A stretch of DNA of 48,756 nucleotides from Polaromonas sp. AER18D-145 (GTDB lineage: Bacteria; Pseudomonadota; Gammaproteobacteria; Burkholderiales; Burkholderiaceae_C): positions 1 to 48,756 of the forward strand of contig NZ_NBZV01000036.1 of NCBI RefSeq assembly GCF_002379095.1. The letters run 5' to 3'. Made by a program: the position numbers and the translations under genes. Shown here piece after piece: positions 1 through 7,054 of this stretch. Position 1 is the stretch's first letter. Each line of letters begins with the position of its first letter. The notes below the pieces were generated by a model. It was given only the letters and a program-made list of their open reading frames with translations. It did no database searches and was not told where the DNA came from.

Positions 1-70
1 GGGGGAGGGAGTGGGGAGTTGCGCCTACTGTCCACAGCGGACCGCAGTCGCAGCGTGACGCCAGAAAAAC

Positions 71-119
71 GCTATGAAATCAATAGCTGGTTACGCCCGA
101 CCAGTATGGGCTAAGCGCC
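71..119 (+). repeat. GCTAT-N7-ATAGC dispersed repeat, copy A
   Basis: A 17-bp palindromic core (GCTAT at 71-75, ATAGC at 83-87) is followed by a tail resembling CTTGCGCCCGCC. The same geometry recurs at 5102, 6454, 28651 and 37195, with related copies near 4620 and 18301. This copy is intergenic, just downstream of mog. Bases 1-135 hold no other recognisable feature. Confidence 0.7.
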
Positions 120-135
120 GATTTGGTATGAAAAA

Positions 136-726
136 TCAGGAAACGGCCGCCCGAATCGCCGACTTGGGCCGGAACGCCTTGCACACCGCATCGTCGGTTT
201 CCAGGTAAGGCCCGCCAATCAGGTCGACGCAATACGGCACGGCGGCAAAAATGCCGGCGACTGCTTGCGAGCCGTCGGCATTTTTCAGGCCTTCGAGTGT
301 TTCGGCAATCGCCTTGGGCTGGCCGGGCAGGTTCAGGATCAGGCTCCGGTCGCGGATCACGGCGACCTGACGCGACAGGATGGCGGTGGGCACGAACTTC
401 AGGCTGATCTGGCGCATCTGCTCGCCAAAACCCGGCATTTCCTTGTGGCCGACTGCCAGCGTCGCTTCGGGCGTCACGTCGCGCAGGGCCGGGCCGGTGC
501 CGCCGGTGGTCAGCACCAGCGAGCAGCCGGCATCGACCAGCTCGATCAGGGTGGCGCTGATCTGCGCCTGCTCGTCGGGAATCAGGCGCTCTGCAAATTC
601 GATCGGGTTGCGCAGCGCGCGACCCAGCCACTCTTTCAGCGCGGGCAGGCCCTTGTCTTCGTAGACGCCGCTGGACGCCCGGTCGCTGACCGAGACGATG
701 CCGATCTTCACTGCATCGTGGGCCAT
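136..726 (-). CDS. mog: Molybdopterin adenylyltransferase Mog
   Basis: Mog (MogA family) adenylylates molybdopterin using ATP, the step before molybdate insertion in molybdenum cofactor synthesis in the cytoplasm. The 196-residue product begins with the family's IGIVSVSDRASSG-type strand and has the nucleotide-binding motif TTGGTGPALRDVTPEA at residues 73-88. Length is typical. The ATG at 726 lies only 2 bp after the yjgA stop codon, so the two genes are probably co-transcribed. Context: the cofactor is needed by the nitrate reductase NasA encoded about 6 kb away, although mog is not part of that operon. The family call is secure; the specific Mog rather than MoaB or CinA role is inferred from length and motif. 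Confidence 0.93.
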   Translation of the reverse strand: MAHDAVKIGIVSVSDRASSGVYEDKGLPALKEWLGRALRNPIEFAERLIPDEQAQISATLIELVDAGCSLVLTTGGTGPALRDVTPEATLAVGHKEMPGFGEQMRQISLKFVPTAILSRQVAVIRDRSLILNLPGQPKAIAETLEGLKNADGSQAVAGIFAAVPYCVDLIGGPYLETDDAVCKAFRPKSAIRAAVS

Positions 727-728
727 GG

Positions 729-1316
729 TCAGGGGGCCTCCGGCGCCAGCGTCTGCCGCACCAGCTGGAAGATCTCGCGGTAGGACTTGCCATGGCGCGG
801 CGCTTCGCCCGGTTTTTCGGGCTTGGCGTCCTTGCGGGCCTGGCGCACCAGGGCGCGCAACTGCTGCGCGTCAGTGTCCGGGTGTTCGCTGAGCCAGTCG
901 CCCAGCGCATCGTCGGAGGCGATCAGCTTGTCGCGCCACTGCTCGGCCAGGTGCAGCGCCAGCGTGAGCTGCGCCGAGCCGTTTTTCTGCTCGTCGATCG
1001 CGGCGCGAATCGGTTCGGTGTCCAGCGGGCGCATCAGCTTGCCGATGAACTGCATCTGGCGCCGTTTGCCCTCGAAGTTGGTGATTTTGCGGGCCTGGGC
1101 GATGGCGTCGATCAGTTTGTCGGGCAGGTCCAGCCGGGCCATCAGGTCGGCACGCAGGGTGAGCAGGGCTTCGCCGAGGGCCTGTTTTTCGTCGGCTTCG
1201 GCCTTGAGCTGGGTTTTGCTGGGCGGGCCAACTTCTTCCAGCGCAATTTCTTCGGGTTTCACGAAGCGGCCGTGGGACCAGTAGCCCTTGATAGCCTTAG
1301 GAGTCTTGTTGTTCAT
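729..1316 (-). CDS. darP: Ribosome-associated protein YjgA/DarP (DUF615)
   Basis: The family acts in late assembly of the 50S ribosomal subunit. The 195-residue, highly charged, largely helical protein has the DUF615 hallmarks: an N-terminal segment ending in GYWSHGRFVKPEEIALEE, then a long helical body with LIDAIAQARKITNFEGKRRQMQFIGKLMR, then a C-terminal stretch rich in Arg and Lys. The frame stays open upstream to 1379, but I chose the ATG at 1316 because the family begins close to this point and the alternative would overlap pmbA. It is divergent from pmbA with a 25-bp gap, an arrangement common in proteobacteria. No signal peptide or membrane segment. Confidence 0.88.
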   Translation of the reverse strand: MNNKTPKAIKGYWSHGRFVKPEEIALEEVGPPSKTQLKAEADEKQALGEALLTLRADLMARLDLPDKLIDAIAQARKITNFEGKRRQMQFIGKLMRPLDTEPIRAAIDEQKNGSAQLTLALHLAEQWRDKLIASDDALGDWLSEHPDTDAQQLRALVRQARKDAKPEKPGEAPRHGKSYREIFQLVRQTLAPEAP

Positions 1317-1341
1317 AGCAGTCAGTATCATAGCTACCCAT

Positions 1342-2754
1342 ATGACCCTCAAGACTTCCAAGACATCCTCCGGCGCCAAACAGGCGGTCCGGCCTTCTTC
1401 CCAACCGGAAAAGGGCTTCAGTTACCACCGTGATTTTTTCGAGGAACTGGTGGACAGCGCCCTCGCGCACGCCAAAAAAATCGGTGCCACGGATGCTGCC
1501 GCCGAGGCTTCCGAAGGTTGCGGCCTGAGTGTCAGCGTGCGCAAGGGTGAACTTGAAAATGTCGAGCGCAACCGCGACAAGTCGCTGGGCGTCACGGTGT
1601 ATGTGGGCCAGAAACGCGGCAACGCATCGACCAGCGATTTTTCCAAAGCAGCGATCGAGCAGACCGTCAAGGCGGCCTACGACATCGCGCGTTTCACCGC
1701 CGAAGACAAGACCTCCGGCCTGCCGGCCGACCGCGACATCGCGCGCGTTCACCCCGAGCTGGACCTGTTCCACCCCTGGGCCATCGACTCGGAAGGCGCA
1801 GCCCGCCTGGCGCTACAATGCGAGGCGGCCGCCCTGGGCACCAGCAAACGCATCACCAACAGCGAAGGCGCGGGCGTGTCGGCCCAGCAAAGCCATTTTT
1901 TCAGCGCGCACACGCGCGGTTTCCGCGGTGGGTATGCCAGCTCGCGCCACAGCATCTCCGTCGCGCCGATCGCGGGCAAGGGCAGCCAGATGCAGCGTGA
2001 TGCCTGGTACAGCTCCATGCGCGACGCCAGCGAACTGGCCAGCCCCGAGGCGGTCGGCCGCTACGCCGCCGAACGCGCGCTGGCGCGCCTGAACAGCCGC
2101 AAGATCAAGACGGTGCAGTGCCCGGTGCTGTTCGAGTCGCCGCTGGCCGCCGGCCTGCTGGGCGGCTTTGTGCAGGCCGTCAGCGGGGGGGCGCTGTACC
2201 GCAAAAGCACCTTCCTGCTGAACAGCCTGGGCAAGCCGGCGTTTCCCGATCACATCGACATCAGCGAAGACCCGCACCTGCGCAAGGGCAAGGGCAGCGC
2301 GCCGTTTGACGAAGAAGGCGTGAAAACCCGCGCGCGCAAGGTGGTCGAGGCCGGCATTGTGCGCGGCTACTTTTTAAGCACCTACTCGGCACGCAAGCTC
2401 GGCATGCGCACCACCGGCAATGCCGGCGGTTCGCACAACCTGGTGCTGAGCAGCCGCCAGACCAAAGCGGGTGACGACCTCGACGCGATGCTGAAGAAGC
2501 TCGGCACCGGGCTTTTCGTGACCGAGCTGATGGGCCAGGGCGTGAACTACGTGACGGGCGACTACTCGCGCGGCGCCTCGGGTTTCTGGGTCGAGAAAGG
2601 GCAGATTGCCTTTCCGGTGGAAGAAATCACGATTGCCGGCAACCTCAAGGACATGCTGATGGGCATCCAGGCCGTGGGCGCCGATGTCTACAACTACGGC
2701 GCCAAGAGTGTGGGCTCCATCCTCATCAACCGGATGAAGATCGCCGGAAGTTAA
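1342..2754 (+). CDS. pmbA: Metalloprotease-related protein PmbA/TldE
   Basis: PmbA (TldE) is the partner of TldD; the heterodimeric protease matures modified peptides such as microcin B17 and CcdA in enterobacteria. The 470-residue product shows the conserved FEELVDSALAHAKKIGATDAA start, the VRKGELENVERNRDKSLGVTVYVGQKRG block and the C-terminal glycine-rich part with GNLKDMLMGIQAVGAD. As expected for the TldE subunit it lacks the HExxxH zinc motif of TldD. I chose the ATG at 1342; the open frame upstream would run into the divergent darP coding region. No tldD is visible in the window, so the partner must be elsewhere. Confidence 0.92.
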   Translation: MTLKTSKTSSGAKQAVRPSSQPEKGFSYHRDFFEELVDSALAHAKKIGATDAAAEASEGCGLSVSVRKGELENVERNRDKSLGVTVYVGQKRGNASTSDFSKAAIEQTVKAAYDIARFTAEDKTSGLPADRDIARVHPELDLFHPWAIDSEGAARLALQCEAAALGTSKRITNSEGAGVSAQQSHFFSAHTRGFRGGYASSRHSISVAPIAGKGSQMQRDAWYSSMRDASELASPEAVGRYAAERALARLNSRKIKTVQCPVLFESPLAAGLLGGFVQAVSGGALYRKSTFLLNSLGKPAFPDHIDISEDPHLRKGKGSAPFDEEGVKTRARKVVEAGIVRGYFLSTYSARKLGMRTTGNAGGSHNLVLSSRQTKAGDDLDAMLKKLGTGLFVTELMGQGVNYVTGDYSRGASGFWVEKGQIAFPVEEITIAGNLKDMLMGIQAVGADVYNYGAKSVGSILINRMKIAGS

Positions 2755-2756
2755 GG

Positions 2757-2848
2757 CCCCCACGGTCGCTCACTGCGTGTAGCTCCCTGCCCCCCGAGGG
2801 GGCCGCTGCGCCTGCGGCCCGGCAAAGCCGGTTCCGCGGCCCCTGCTT
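2757..2848. repeat. Dispersed GC-rich repeat type A, copy 1
   Basis: The block begins CCCCCACGGTCGCTCACTGC, has a GCCCC-CCGA-GGGGC hairpin and then a larger foldable part: outer arms GGGGCCGC (2799-2806) and GCGGCCCC (2836-2843) enclosing a CCGGC-AAA-GCCGG hairpin (2819-2831). Close copies lie at 3716 and 47355. It sits between the convergent pmbA and yqeY genes, where it could also stop transcription. Confidence 0.85.
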
Positions 2849-2877
2849 GACTTAAAACGTCTGCCGCGGCGCTAATT

Positions 2878-3324
2878 TCAGCCTGCCAGCGCTGCCTTGA
2901 CCGCAGCCGAGACCTGGCCCATGTCGGCCTTGCCGGCGAGTTTGGCTTTCACCGCACCCATGACCTTGCCCATGTCGCCGGGGCCGCTGGCACCCAGTTC
3001 GGTGACGATGGCCTTGACCTCGGCAGCAACCTCTTCGGCGCTCAGGCGCGCGGGCAGGTAGGCCTGCAGAACCACCAGTTCGGCGGCTTCCTTGTCGGCC
3101 AGGTCCTTGCGCTCGGCCTTCTGGAAGGCCTCGATCGAGTCCTTGCGCTGCTTGATCAGCTTGTCGACGATGGCGACCACGGCGGCATCGTCGAGCACCA
3201 CGCGTTCATCCACCTCTTTTTGCTTGAGGGCCGCCAGCAGCAGGCGGATGGTGCCCAAGCGCTCGCTGTCCTTGGCGCGCATGGCGGTTTTCATGTCTTC
3301 GGTGATCTGGTCTTTGAGGGACAT
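2878..3324 (-). CDS. yqeY: GatB/YqeY domain protein
   Basis: A 148-residue cytoplasmic protein of the YqeY family, related to the C-terminal tRNA-binding domain of the amidotransferase subunit GatB; its cellular role is not established. The family start SLKDQITEDMKTAMRAKDSERLGTIRLLLAALKQKEVDERV is clear, as is the C-terminal GPGDMGKVMGAVKAKLAGKADMG block. The ATG at 3324 is preceded by GGAG; the frame extends further upstream, but only into rpsU coding sequence, so the longer start is rejected. The gene follows rpsU in the same direction, with an intrinsic terminator between them, an arrangement often seen around rpsU. Confidence 0.93.
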   Translation of the reverse strand: MSLKDQITEDMKTAMRAKDSERLGTIRLLLAALKQKEVDERVVLDDAAVVAIVDKLIKQRKDSIEAFQKAERKDLADKEAAELVVLQAYLPARLSAEEVAAEVKAIVTELGASGPGDMGKVMGAVKAKLAGKADMGQVSAAVKAALAG

Positions 3325-3348
3325 GGGTTTCTCCAACGGTAAAAAAGT

Positions 3349-3381
3349 AAAAAGCCCGCTGGAGCGTCCTTCAGCGGGCTT
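3349..3381 (-). terminator. Intrinsic terminator after rpsU
   Basis: On the minus strand AAGCCCGCTG pairs with CAGCGGGCTT across a 10-nt loop and is followed by TTTTACTTTTTT. It lies between the rpsU stop and the yqeY ribosome binding site, so only read-through transcripts from rpsU would express yqeY. Confidence 0.85.
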
Positions 3382-3409
3382 GGTGAGGTGCCGGAAGGCG
3401 TGTACTGGC

Positions 3410-3622
3410 TTAGTACAGCTTCTTGGGCAACTGCATGGAGCGGATGCGTTTGTAGTTGCGCTTGACAGCGGCAGCTTTTTTACGCTTGCGCTCGGCGGTG
3501 GGCTTTTCGTAGAACTCACGGGCGCGCAGGTCGGTCAGCAGACCGAGTTTTTCGATGGTGCGCTTGAAACGGCGCAGAGCCACGTCGAAGGGCTCATTGT
3601 CTTTTACACGAATAGTCGTCAT
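3410..3622 (-). CDS. rpsU: 30S ribosomal protein S21
   Basis: The 70-residue basic protein matches S21 throughout: [20 protein letters not shown] at the start, then [26 protein letters not shown] sequence. S21 is a late-binding protein of the 30S platform needed for initiation. Length is exactly the family size. It is expressed from a strong-looking promoter at 3704-3731 and followed by a terminator. Unlike the enterobacterial arrangement no dnaG-rpoD genes follow; yqeY does. Confidence 0.97.
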   Translation of the reverse strand: MTTIRVKDNEPFDVALRRFKRTIEKLGLLTDLRAREFYEKPTAERKRKKAAAVKRNYKRIRSMQLPKKLY

Positions 3623-3703
3623 TGATGAAGTGATCCAAAATTTTGCGTCGTTAGTGATCTGATCAGAATCAGGCCGGACGCGGGTTTGCTAGCAAAGCCT
3701 TGG

Positions 3704-3731
3704 ATTATATACCAGCCCCCACGCTTGTCAC
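3704..3731 (-). promoter_or_regulatory. Putative sigma-70 promoter of rpsU
   Basis: Minus-strand -10 box TATAAT (3709-3704) lies 16 bp from a -35-like GTGACA (3731-3726), which is 5 of 6 to consensus. The -35 hexamer lies inside the edge of the type A repeat. The sequence from the -10 on, TATAATCCAAGGCTTTGC, is nearly the same as at the rpsO promoter (25876). Confidence 0.7.
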
Positions 3732-3809
3732 TACGTGTACTGCGCTGCCCCCGAGGGGGCCGCTGCGCCTGCGGACTGGCGAAGCCAGATCCGCGGCCCC
3801 TGCTGGTTA
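3716..3809. repeat. Dispersed GC-rich repeat type A, copy 2
   Basis: Same layout as the copy at 2757, with the inner hairpin CTGGC-GAA-GCCAG in place of CCGGC-AAA-GCCGG. The second base pair is therefore changed on both sides (C-G to T-A), keeping the pairing. One edge supplies the -35 region of rpsU, and the other abuts the 3' end of the flavoprotein gene. Confidence 0.85.
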
Positions 3810-5066
3810 ATCCGGGGCCGGGGATCCGACGTGGTGCTTTTGGGCCAAGGCTTGCGCACAGGCAAAAGCCGAGGCCCAGGCCCACTGGAAGTTGTAGCCG
3901 CCCAGCCAGCCGGTGACATCAACGACCTCGCCGATGAAATACAGGCCCGGCTGCTTCGACTCCATGGTTTGGGACGACAAATCCCGGGTATCGACGCCGC
4001 CCAGCGTCACTTCGGCCTTTTTGTAGCCTTCGGTACCGGTCGGGGTTAATTGCCAGTCGGCCAGCCGGTCGGCCAGCGTCGTCAGGGCCTTGTCGGTGGC
4101 CTCACTGACGGGTTTTTGCCAGGCCGGGTCGCGGCTGACCCAGGCGTCGGCGAGACGGCCGGGCACCAGCGCCGCCAGTTCGTTGGCAATCAGCTTTTTC
4201 GAGCTTGCCTTGGCGCGCAACAGCAGGGTGGGCAGGTCCACGCCGGGCGCGAGGTTGATGCGCACCGGCTGGCCTTCGCGCCAGAAGCTGGAGATCTGCA
4301 GCACCGCCGGACCGCTCAGGCCGCGGTGGGTGAACAGCAGGTCTTCGGCGAAGACCACGGCTTTTTTGCGTTGTTTCGGGGTGGCGTCGGTCGGTCCGGT
4401 TTCGATCCGCACCGGCAGGGCCAGGCCGGCCAGCTGGGCATACGGTGCCCAGGCCTCGCCGTCGAAGGTCAGCGGCACCAGCGCGGCGCGCGGCTCCACC
4501 AGGCGCAGGCCGAACTGTCTGGCGATGCGGTAACCAAAATCGGTGGCCCCAATTTTGGGGATGGACAGGCCGCCGGTGGCGATCACGACCTGCGGTGCCT
4601 CGATGCGGCCGCGGTCGCTCTCGATTTTGTAGCTGCCTGCGCCCGCCTGCTCAGGGCCGGTGATGCTTTTGATGCTGCAAGGCTGCCAGCGCGTGACGCC
4701 GCCGGCATCACACTCGGCCAGCAGCAGGGTGATGACGTCCTCGGCCGAACGGTCGCAAAACAGCTGGCCCTTGTGTTTTTCATGAAAAGGGATGCCGTGG
4801 CGCTGCAGCAGGGCGATGAAATCCTGCGGCGTGTAGCGCGACAGGGCCGAGCGGCAAAAGTGCGGGTTCTCGCTGAGGAAGTTGGCCGGTGTGGTGCCCT
4901 GGTTGGTGAAGTTGCAGCGGCCGCCGCCCGAGATGCGGATTTTCTCCGCCACTTTCTCGCTGTGGTCCACCAGCAGCACCTTGAGGCCGCGCTGGCCAGC
5001 GATGCCGGCGCAGAACAGCCCGGCTGCCCCGGCACCCACCACCACCACATCAAATTTATGGGTCAA
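3807..5066 (-). CDS. BaiN/HI0933-family NAD(P)/FAD-dependent oxidoreductase
   Basis: A 419-residue flavoprotein of the HI0933/YhiN/BaiN family. It shows the FAD dinucleotide fold GAGAAG (residues 11-16), the family motif ISGGGRCNFTN (45-55), the ATGGLSIPKIGATDFGYRIARQFGL block and the C-terminal GGYNFQWAWASAFACAQA. The physiological substrate is not known for most members. The start appears to be a TTG at 5066, preceded by GGAGG at a good distance; no in-frame ATG lies close to the family start. The region coding for KSITGPEQAGAGSYKIES (about 4620-4662) contains a copy of the GCTAT/TAGCTG repeat family read in frame. Not evidently part of an operon; cobA starts beyond a 109-bp gap. Confidence 0.88.
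   Translation of the reverse strand: MTHKFDVVVVGAGAAGLFCAGIAGQRGLKVLLVDHSEKVAEKIRISGGGRCNFTNQGTTPANFLSENPHFCRSALSRYTPQDFIALLQRHGIPFHEKHKGQLFCDRSAEDVITLLLAECDAGGVTRWQPCSIKSITGPEQAGAGSYKIESDRGRIEAPQVVIATGGLSIPKIGATDFGYRIARQFGLRLVEPRAALVPLTFDGEAWAPYAQLAGLALPVRIETGPTDATPKQRKKAVVFAEDLLFTHRGLSGPAVLQISSFWREGQPVRINLAPGVDLPTLLLRAKASSKKLIANELAALVPGRLADAWVSRDPAWQKPVSEATDKALTTLADRLADWQLTPTGTEGYKKAEVTLGGVDTRDLSSQTMESKQPGLYFIGEVVDVTGWLGGYNFQWAWASAFACAQALAQKHHVGSPAPD
4620..4662 (+). repeat. Dispersed repeat copy C, inside a coding region
   Basis: TTTGTAGCTGC-TGCGCCCGCC on the plus strand matches the copy at 28651 at about 22 of 24 positions. The left GCTAT half is lost. It lies in frame within the minus-strand HI0933-family gene and encodes part of a loop between conserved blocks. 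Confidence 0.65.
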
Positions 5067-5100
5067 ATCGGCCTCCAGCCCAATATGGACGGGCGCAAGA

Positions 5101-5150
5101 AGCTATGAAAGAGATAGCAATCTGGCCCGACCGGGACAGAGGAGTGTAGC
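5101..5150 (+). repeat. GCTAT-N7-ATAGC dispersed repeat, copy B
   Basis: GCTAT (5102-5106), seven bases, ATAGC (5114-5118), then a degenerate tail. It lies in the gap between cobA and the HI0933-family gene, upstream of the latter's TTG start. Confidence 0.65.
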
Positions 5151-5175
5151 CGGGCCTCCCCGGCGCCCGTGACGT

Positions 5176-5979
5176 TCAGGCGGCGCGGAACTGCGCCGGA
5201 GCGGTCTGCGGAAATTCGCCCGCTGCCGCCACGCCGCTGATCACATCGCCCACCACGATGACCGACGGGCTGGCCAGGCCGGACGCGCCGATGGCATCGG
5301 CCAGCTGGCCCAGCGTGGTGGTGATGTGGCGCTGCGTTGGCAGCGAGGCGTTCTGGATCACGGCCACCGGCGTGGTCGCCGGCAGGCCGGCCAGCAGTTC
5401 GTCCTGGATGCGCCCGGCGCCGCTGACGCCCATGTAGATCACCAGCGTGAGTTTGGCCTTGTGCGCCGTGTCGGCCAGCGCGCGCCAGTCCGTGCCCACG
5501 TCGCCCGGTTTGGCGTGGCCGGTGACGAACACCACGCCGTGCGCATGGTGGCGGTGCGTCAGCGGCACACCCAGCGAGGTCACCGCGGCCAGGCCGGCGG
5601 TGATGCCGTTGACGACATGGACGGCGATGCCGGCGGCCTGCAGGTGCTCAACCTCCTCGCCGCCGCGGCCGAAGATGAAGGGGTCGCCGCCCTTGAGGCG
5701 CACCACGTTTTCACCTTCCTTCACCGCCATGATCATCAGCTTTTCGATGAACTCCTGTGGTGTGGATTTGCAGCCGCCGCGTTTGCCCACATGCACGATG
5801 CGTGCACCGGGCTTGGCATAAGCCACGATCTCGTCGCTGACCAGGTCGTCGACCAGCAGCACGGTGGCGGCCTCGATGGCCTTGAGCGCCTTGAGGGTCA
5901 GCAGTTCCGGGTCGCCCGGGCCCGCGCCGACCAGGGTGCACCGGCCGTTGGGAGAGAGGTTGTTTTTGCTGCTTGTCAT
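5176..5979 (-). CDS. cobA: Uroporphyrinogen-III C-methyltransferase (SUMT)
   Basis: The enzyme methylates uroporphyrinogen III twice with S-adenosylmethionine, giving precorrin-2, the branch point to siroheme and cobalamin. The 267-residue protein has the SAM-binding VGAGPGDPELLT (residues 17-28), DDLVSDEI, the GGDPFIFGRGGEE block and VNGITAGLA. It is the stand-alone SUMT form, without the CysG dehydrogenase/ferrochelatase part, so another enzyme must oxidise precorrin-2 and insert iron. The start overlaps the ybiB stop as ATGA, which indicates translational coupling at the end of the nirB-to-cobA operon. Its place beside nirB fits supply of siroheme for nitrite reductase. Confidence 0.95.
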   Translation of the reverse strand: MTSSKNNLSPNGRCTLVGAGPGDPELLTLKALKAIEAATVLLVDDLVSDEIVAYAKPGARIVHVGKRGGCKSTPQEFIEKLMIMAVKEGENVVRLKGGDPFIFGRGGEEVEHLQAAGIAVHVVNGITAGLAAVTSLGVPLTHRHHAHGVVFVTGHAKPGDVGTDWRALADTAHKAKLTLVIYMGVSGAGRIQDELLAGLPATTPVAVIQNASLPTQRHITTTLGQLADAIGASGLASPSVIVVGDVISGVAAAGEFPQTAPAQFRAA

Positions 5980-6881
5980 AGTTGCAATGTTAGTAGCAAG
6001 ATATGTTCCACCTGCCGGGCAATCGATGCCGGCACGGCAGCGGAGCCCGACATCACCGCGCGGATATAGGCGGCGGTGCTGTCACTGTCGATGGCTGCGG
6101 GCAGGTCCGGCACGCTCGCCAGGGTGCCGGGCTGCGCTTCCTGCAGCAGGGTGCGCTGCCCCGCGATGAAGGCCTGCATCTGCGGCGTGCGGCGCGCATC
6201 GGCGACGACCTCGCCCTCGGTGCCGCGCAGCAGCAGGGCGTTGGCTTCAATCAGCTCGAAGGTCTGGCCCATGGAGATCGCGTACTCGGGGTGGGTGTAG
6301 CTGCTGACCACCAGCGCCTTGCCCAGGCAGGGGTTCATGATCTTGACCAGGCTGTGCGCCGGGTTACGCAGGCCGACGGCGCGCCGCACGTCGAGCAGGC
6401 GCTTGAGCCCCGGGCACAGCAGCTCGGTGGGGGCAAACACCACCTCGCCATTTGCTATCTTTTCAATAGCTGTCAGCGCAGGTATCTCAAGGGTTGCAAG
6501 CACATCCGATGCAAAAATCCGGCTGGACTCGGTGGCCGTGCCATGCACCAGCACCGGCAGCCCTTCACGTGCCAGCAGCAGCGCCAGCAAGGGCGTCAGC
6601 ACCGGCAGCTTGCGCGCGCCGTTGTAGCTCGGCAGCACCACCACGGGTTGGGCACTTGCCGGAAAACGCTGCATGCGCTGGTAAGTCGCGTCGAGGAAAC
6701 CGGCCATCTCTTCCGGCGTTTCACCCTTGATGCGCATGGCCAGGCAAAAGCCGCCCACCTCCAGGTCGGTCACCGTGCCGTCGAGCACCTGGCCGAACAG
6801 GTCGCCCGCCTGCTCACGCGTGAGCGGCCGTGCGCCGTCTTTGCCGCGGCCTATGACCTTGATGTACTGAGCGATGGACAT
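5976..6881 (-). CDS. ybiB: YbiB family, anthranilate phosphoribosyltransferase-like DNA-binding protein
   Basis: The 301-residue product resembles TrpD in fold but belongs to the YbiB (TrpD2) group, which binds nucleic acid and is not a tryptophan enzyme. Visible features are the N-terminal four-helix part with REQAGDLFGQVLDGTVTDLEVGGFCLAMRIKGET, then VLPSYNGARKLPVLTPLLALLLAREGLPVLVHG and ELLCPGLKRLLDVRRAVGLRNPAHSLVKIMNP. The TrpD glycine loop GTGGD is replaced by PSYNGA, so phosphoribosyl transfer is unlikely. It is coupled to cobA by a 4-bp overlap and follows nasA by 173 bp; its job in nitrate assimilation is unknown. Residues TLEIPALTAIEKIANG are encoded by an in-frame copy of the GCTAT repeat (6454-6503). 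No clear Shine-Dalgarno precedes the ATG. Confidence 0.85.
   Translation of the reverse strand: MSIAQYIKVIGRGKDGARPLTREQAGDLFGQVLDGTVTDLEVGGFCLAMRIKGETPEEMAGFLDATYQRMQRFPASAQPVVVLPSYNGARKLPVLTPLLALLLAREGLPVLVHGTATESSRIFASDVLATLEIPALTAIEKIANGEVVFAPTELLCPGLKRLLDVRRAVGLRNPAHSLVKIMNPCLGKALVVSSYTHPEYAISMGQTFELIEANALLLRGTEGEVVADARRTPQMQAFIAGQRTLLQEAQPGTLASVPDLPAAIDSDSTAAYIRAVMSGSAAVPASIARQVEHILLLTLQL
6454..6503 (+). repeat. GCTAT-N7-ATAGC dispersed repeat, copy E, inside ybiB
   Basis: GCTAT (6454-6458), seven bases, ATAGC (6466-6470) followed by a tail. It lies in frame in ybiB, in a segment between conserved blocks. Confidence 0.7.
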
Positions 6882-6903
6882 GTGTGATTGTCGGCGAAGG
6901 CAG

Positions 6904-6918
6904 ATAACTTTCCGTTAT
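6904..6918. promoter_or_regulatory. Palindrome ATAAC-N5-GTTAT upstream of ybiB
   Basis: A perfect 5+5 palindrome centred 30 bp upstream of the ybiB ATG. Its form ATA-N9-TAT is that described for LysR-type regulators of the Nac/Cbl group, which act in nitrogen and sulfur control. This is a motif match only; no such regulator gene is in the window. Confidence 0.35.
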
Positions 6919-6924
6919 GAGCTT

Positions 6925-7001
6925 ATTGAGCGTTTCAGAACTCGTGACAGTCGGAACGCTCAATCCCTCACCCCGACCCTCTCCCAGAGGGCGAGGGTGA
7001 G
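6925..7001. repeat. Stem-loop plus CCCTCACCCC-type repeat between nasA and ybiB
   Basis: ATTGAGCGTTTC (6925-6936) pairs with GGAACGCTCAAT (6953-6964) over 12 positions, one of them a G-T wobble, with a 16-nt loop. A CCCTCACCCCGACCCTCTCC block with a GGGCGAGGGTGAG counterpart follows (6964-7001), a repeat type widely found in proteobacteria. Both lie in the 173-bp gap after the nasA stop codon and may end or trim the transcript. Confidence 0.6.
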
Positions 7002-7054
7002 AGCGGTCCAATTCACTGTCGTGTATTTGGAAAAGATCAATAAGCCGGTGTTTG

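Noticed and set aside
1317..1341. Promoter or operator in the 25-bp gap between darP and pmbA
   Set aside because: It is too short to hold two promoters, and the ATAGC motifs there are in direct, not inverted, order, so it is not a clear copy of the GCTAT repeat.
2757..3809. Repeats read as insertion sequences, CRISPR repeats or attachment sites
   Set aside because: The copies are dispersed, have no regular spacers, encode no transposase and do not flank any island; they are short non-coding elements.
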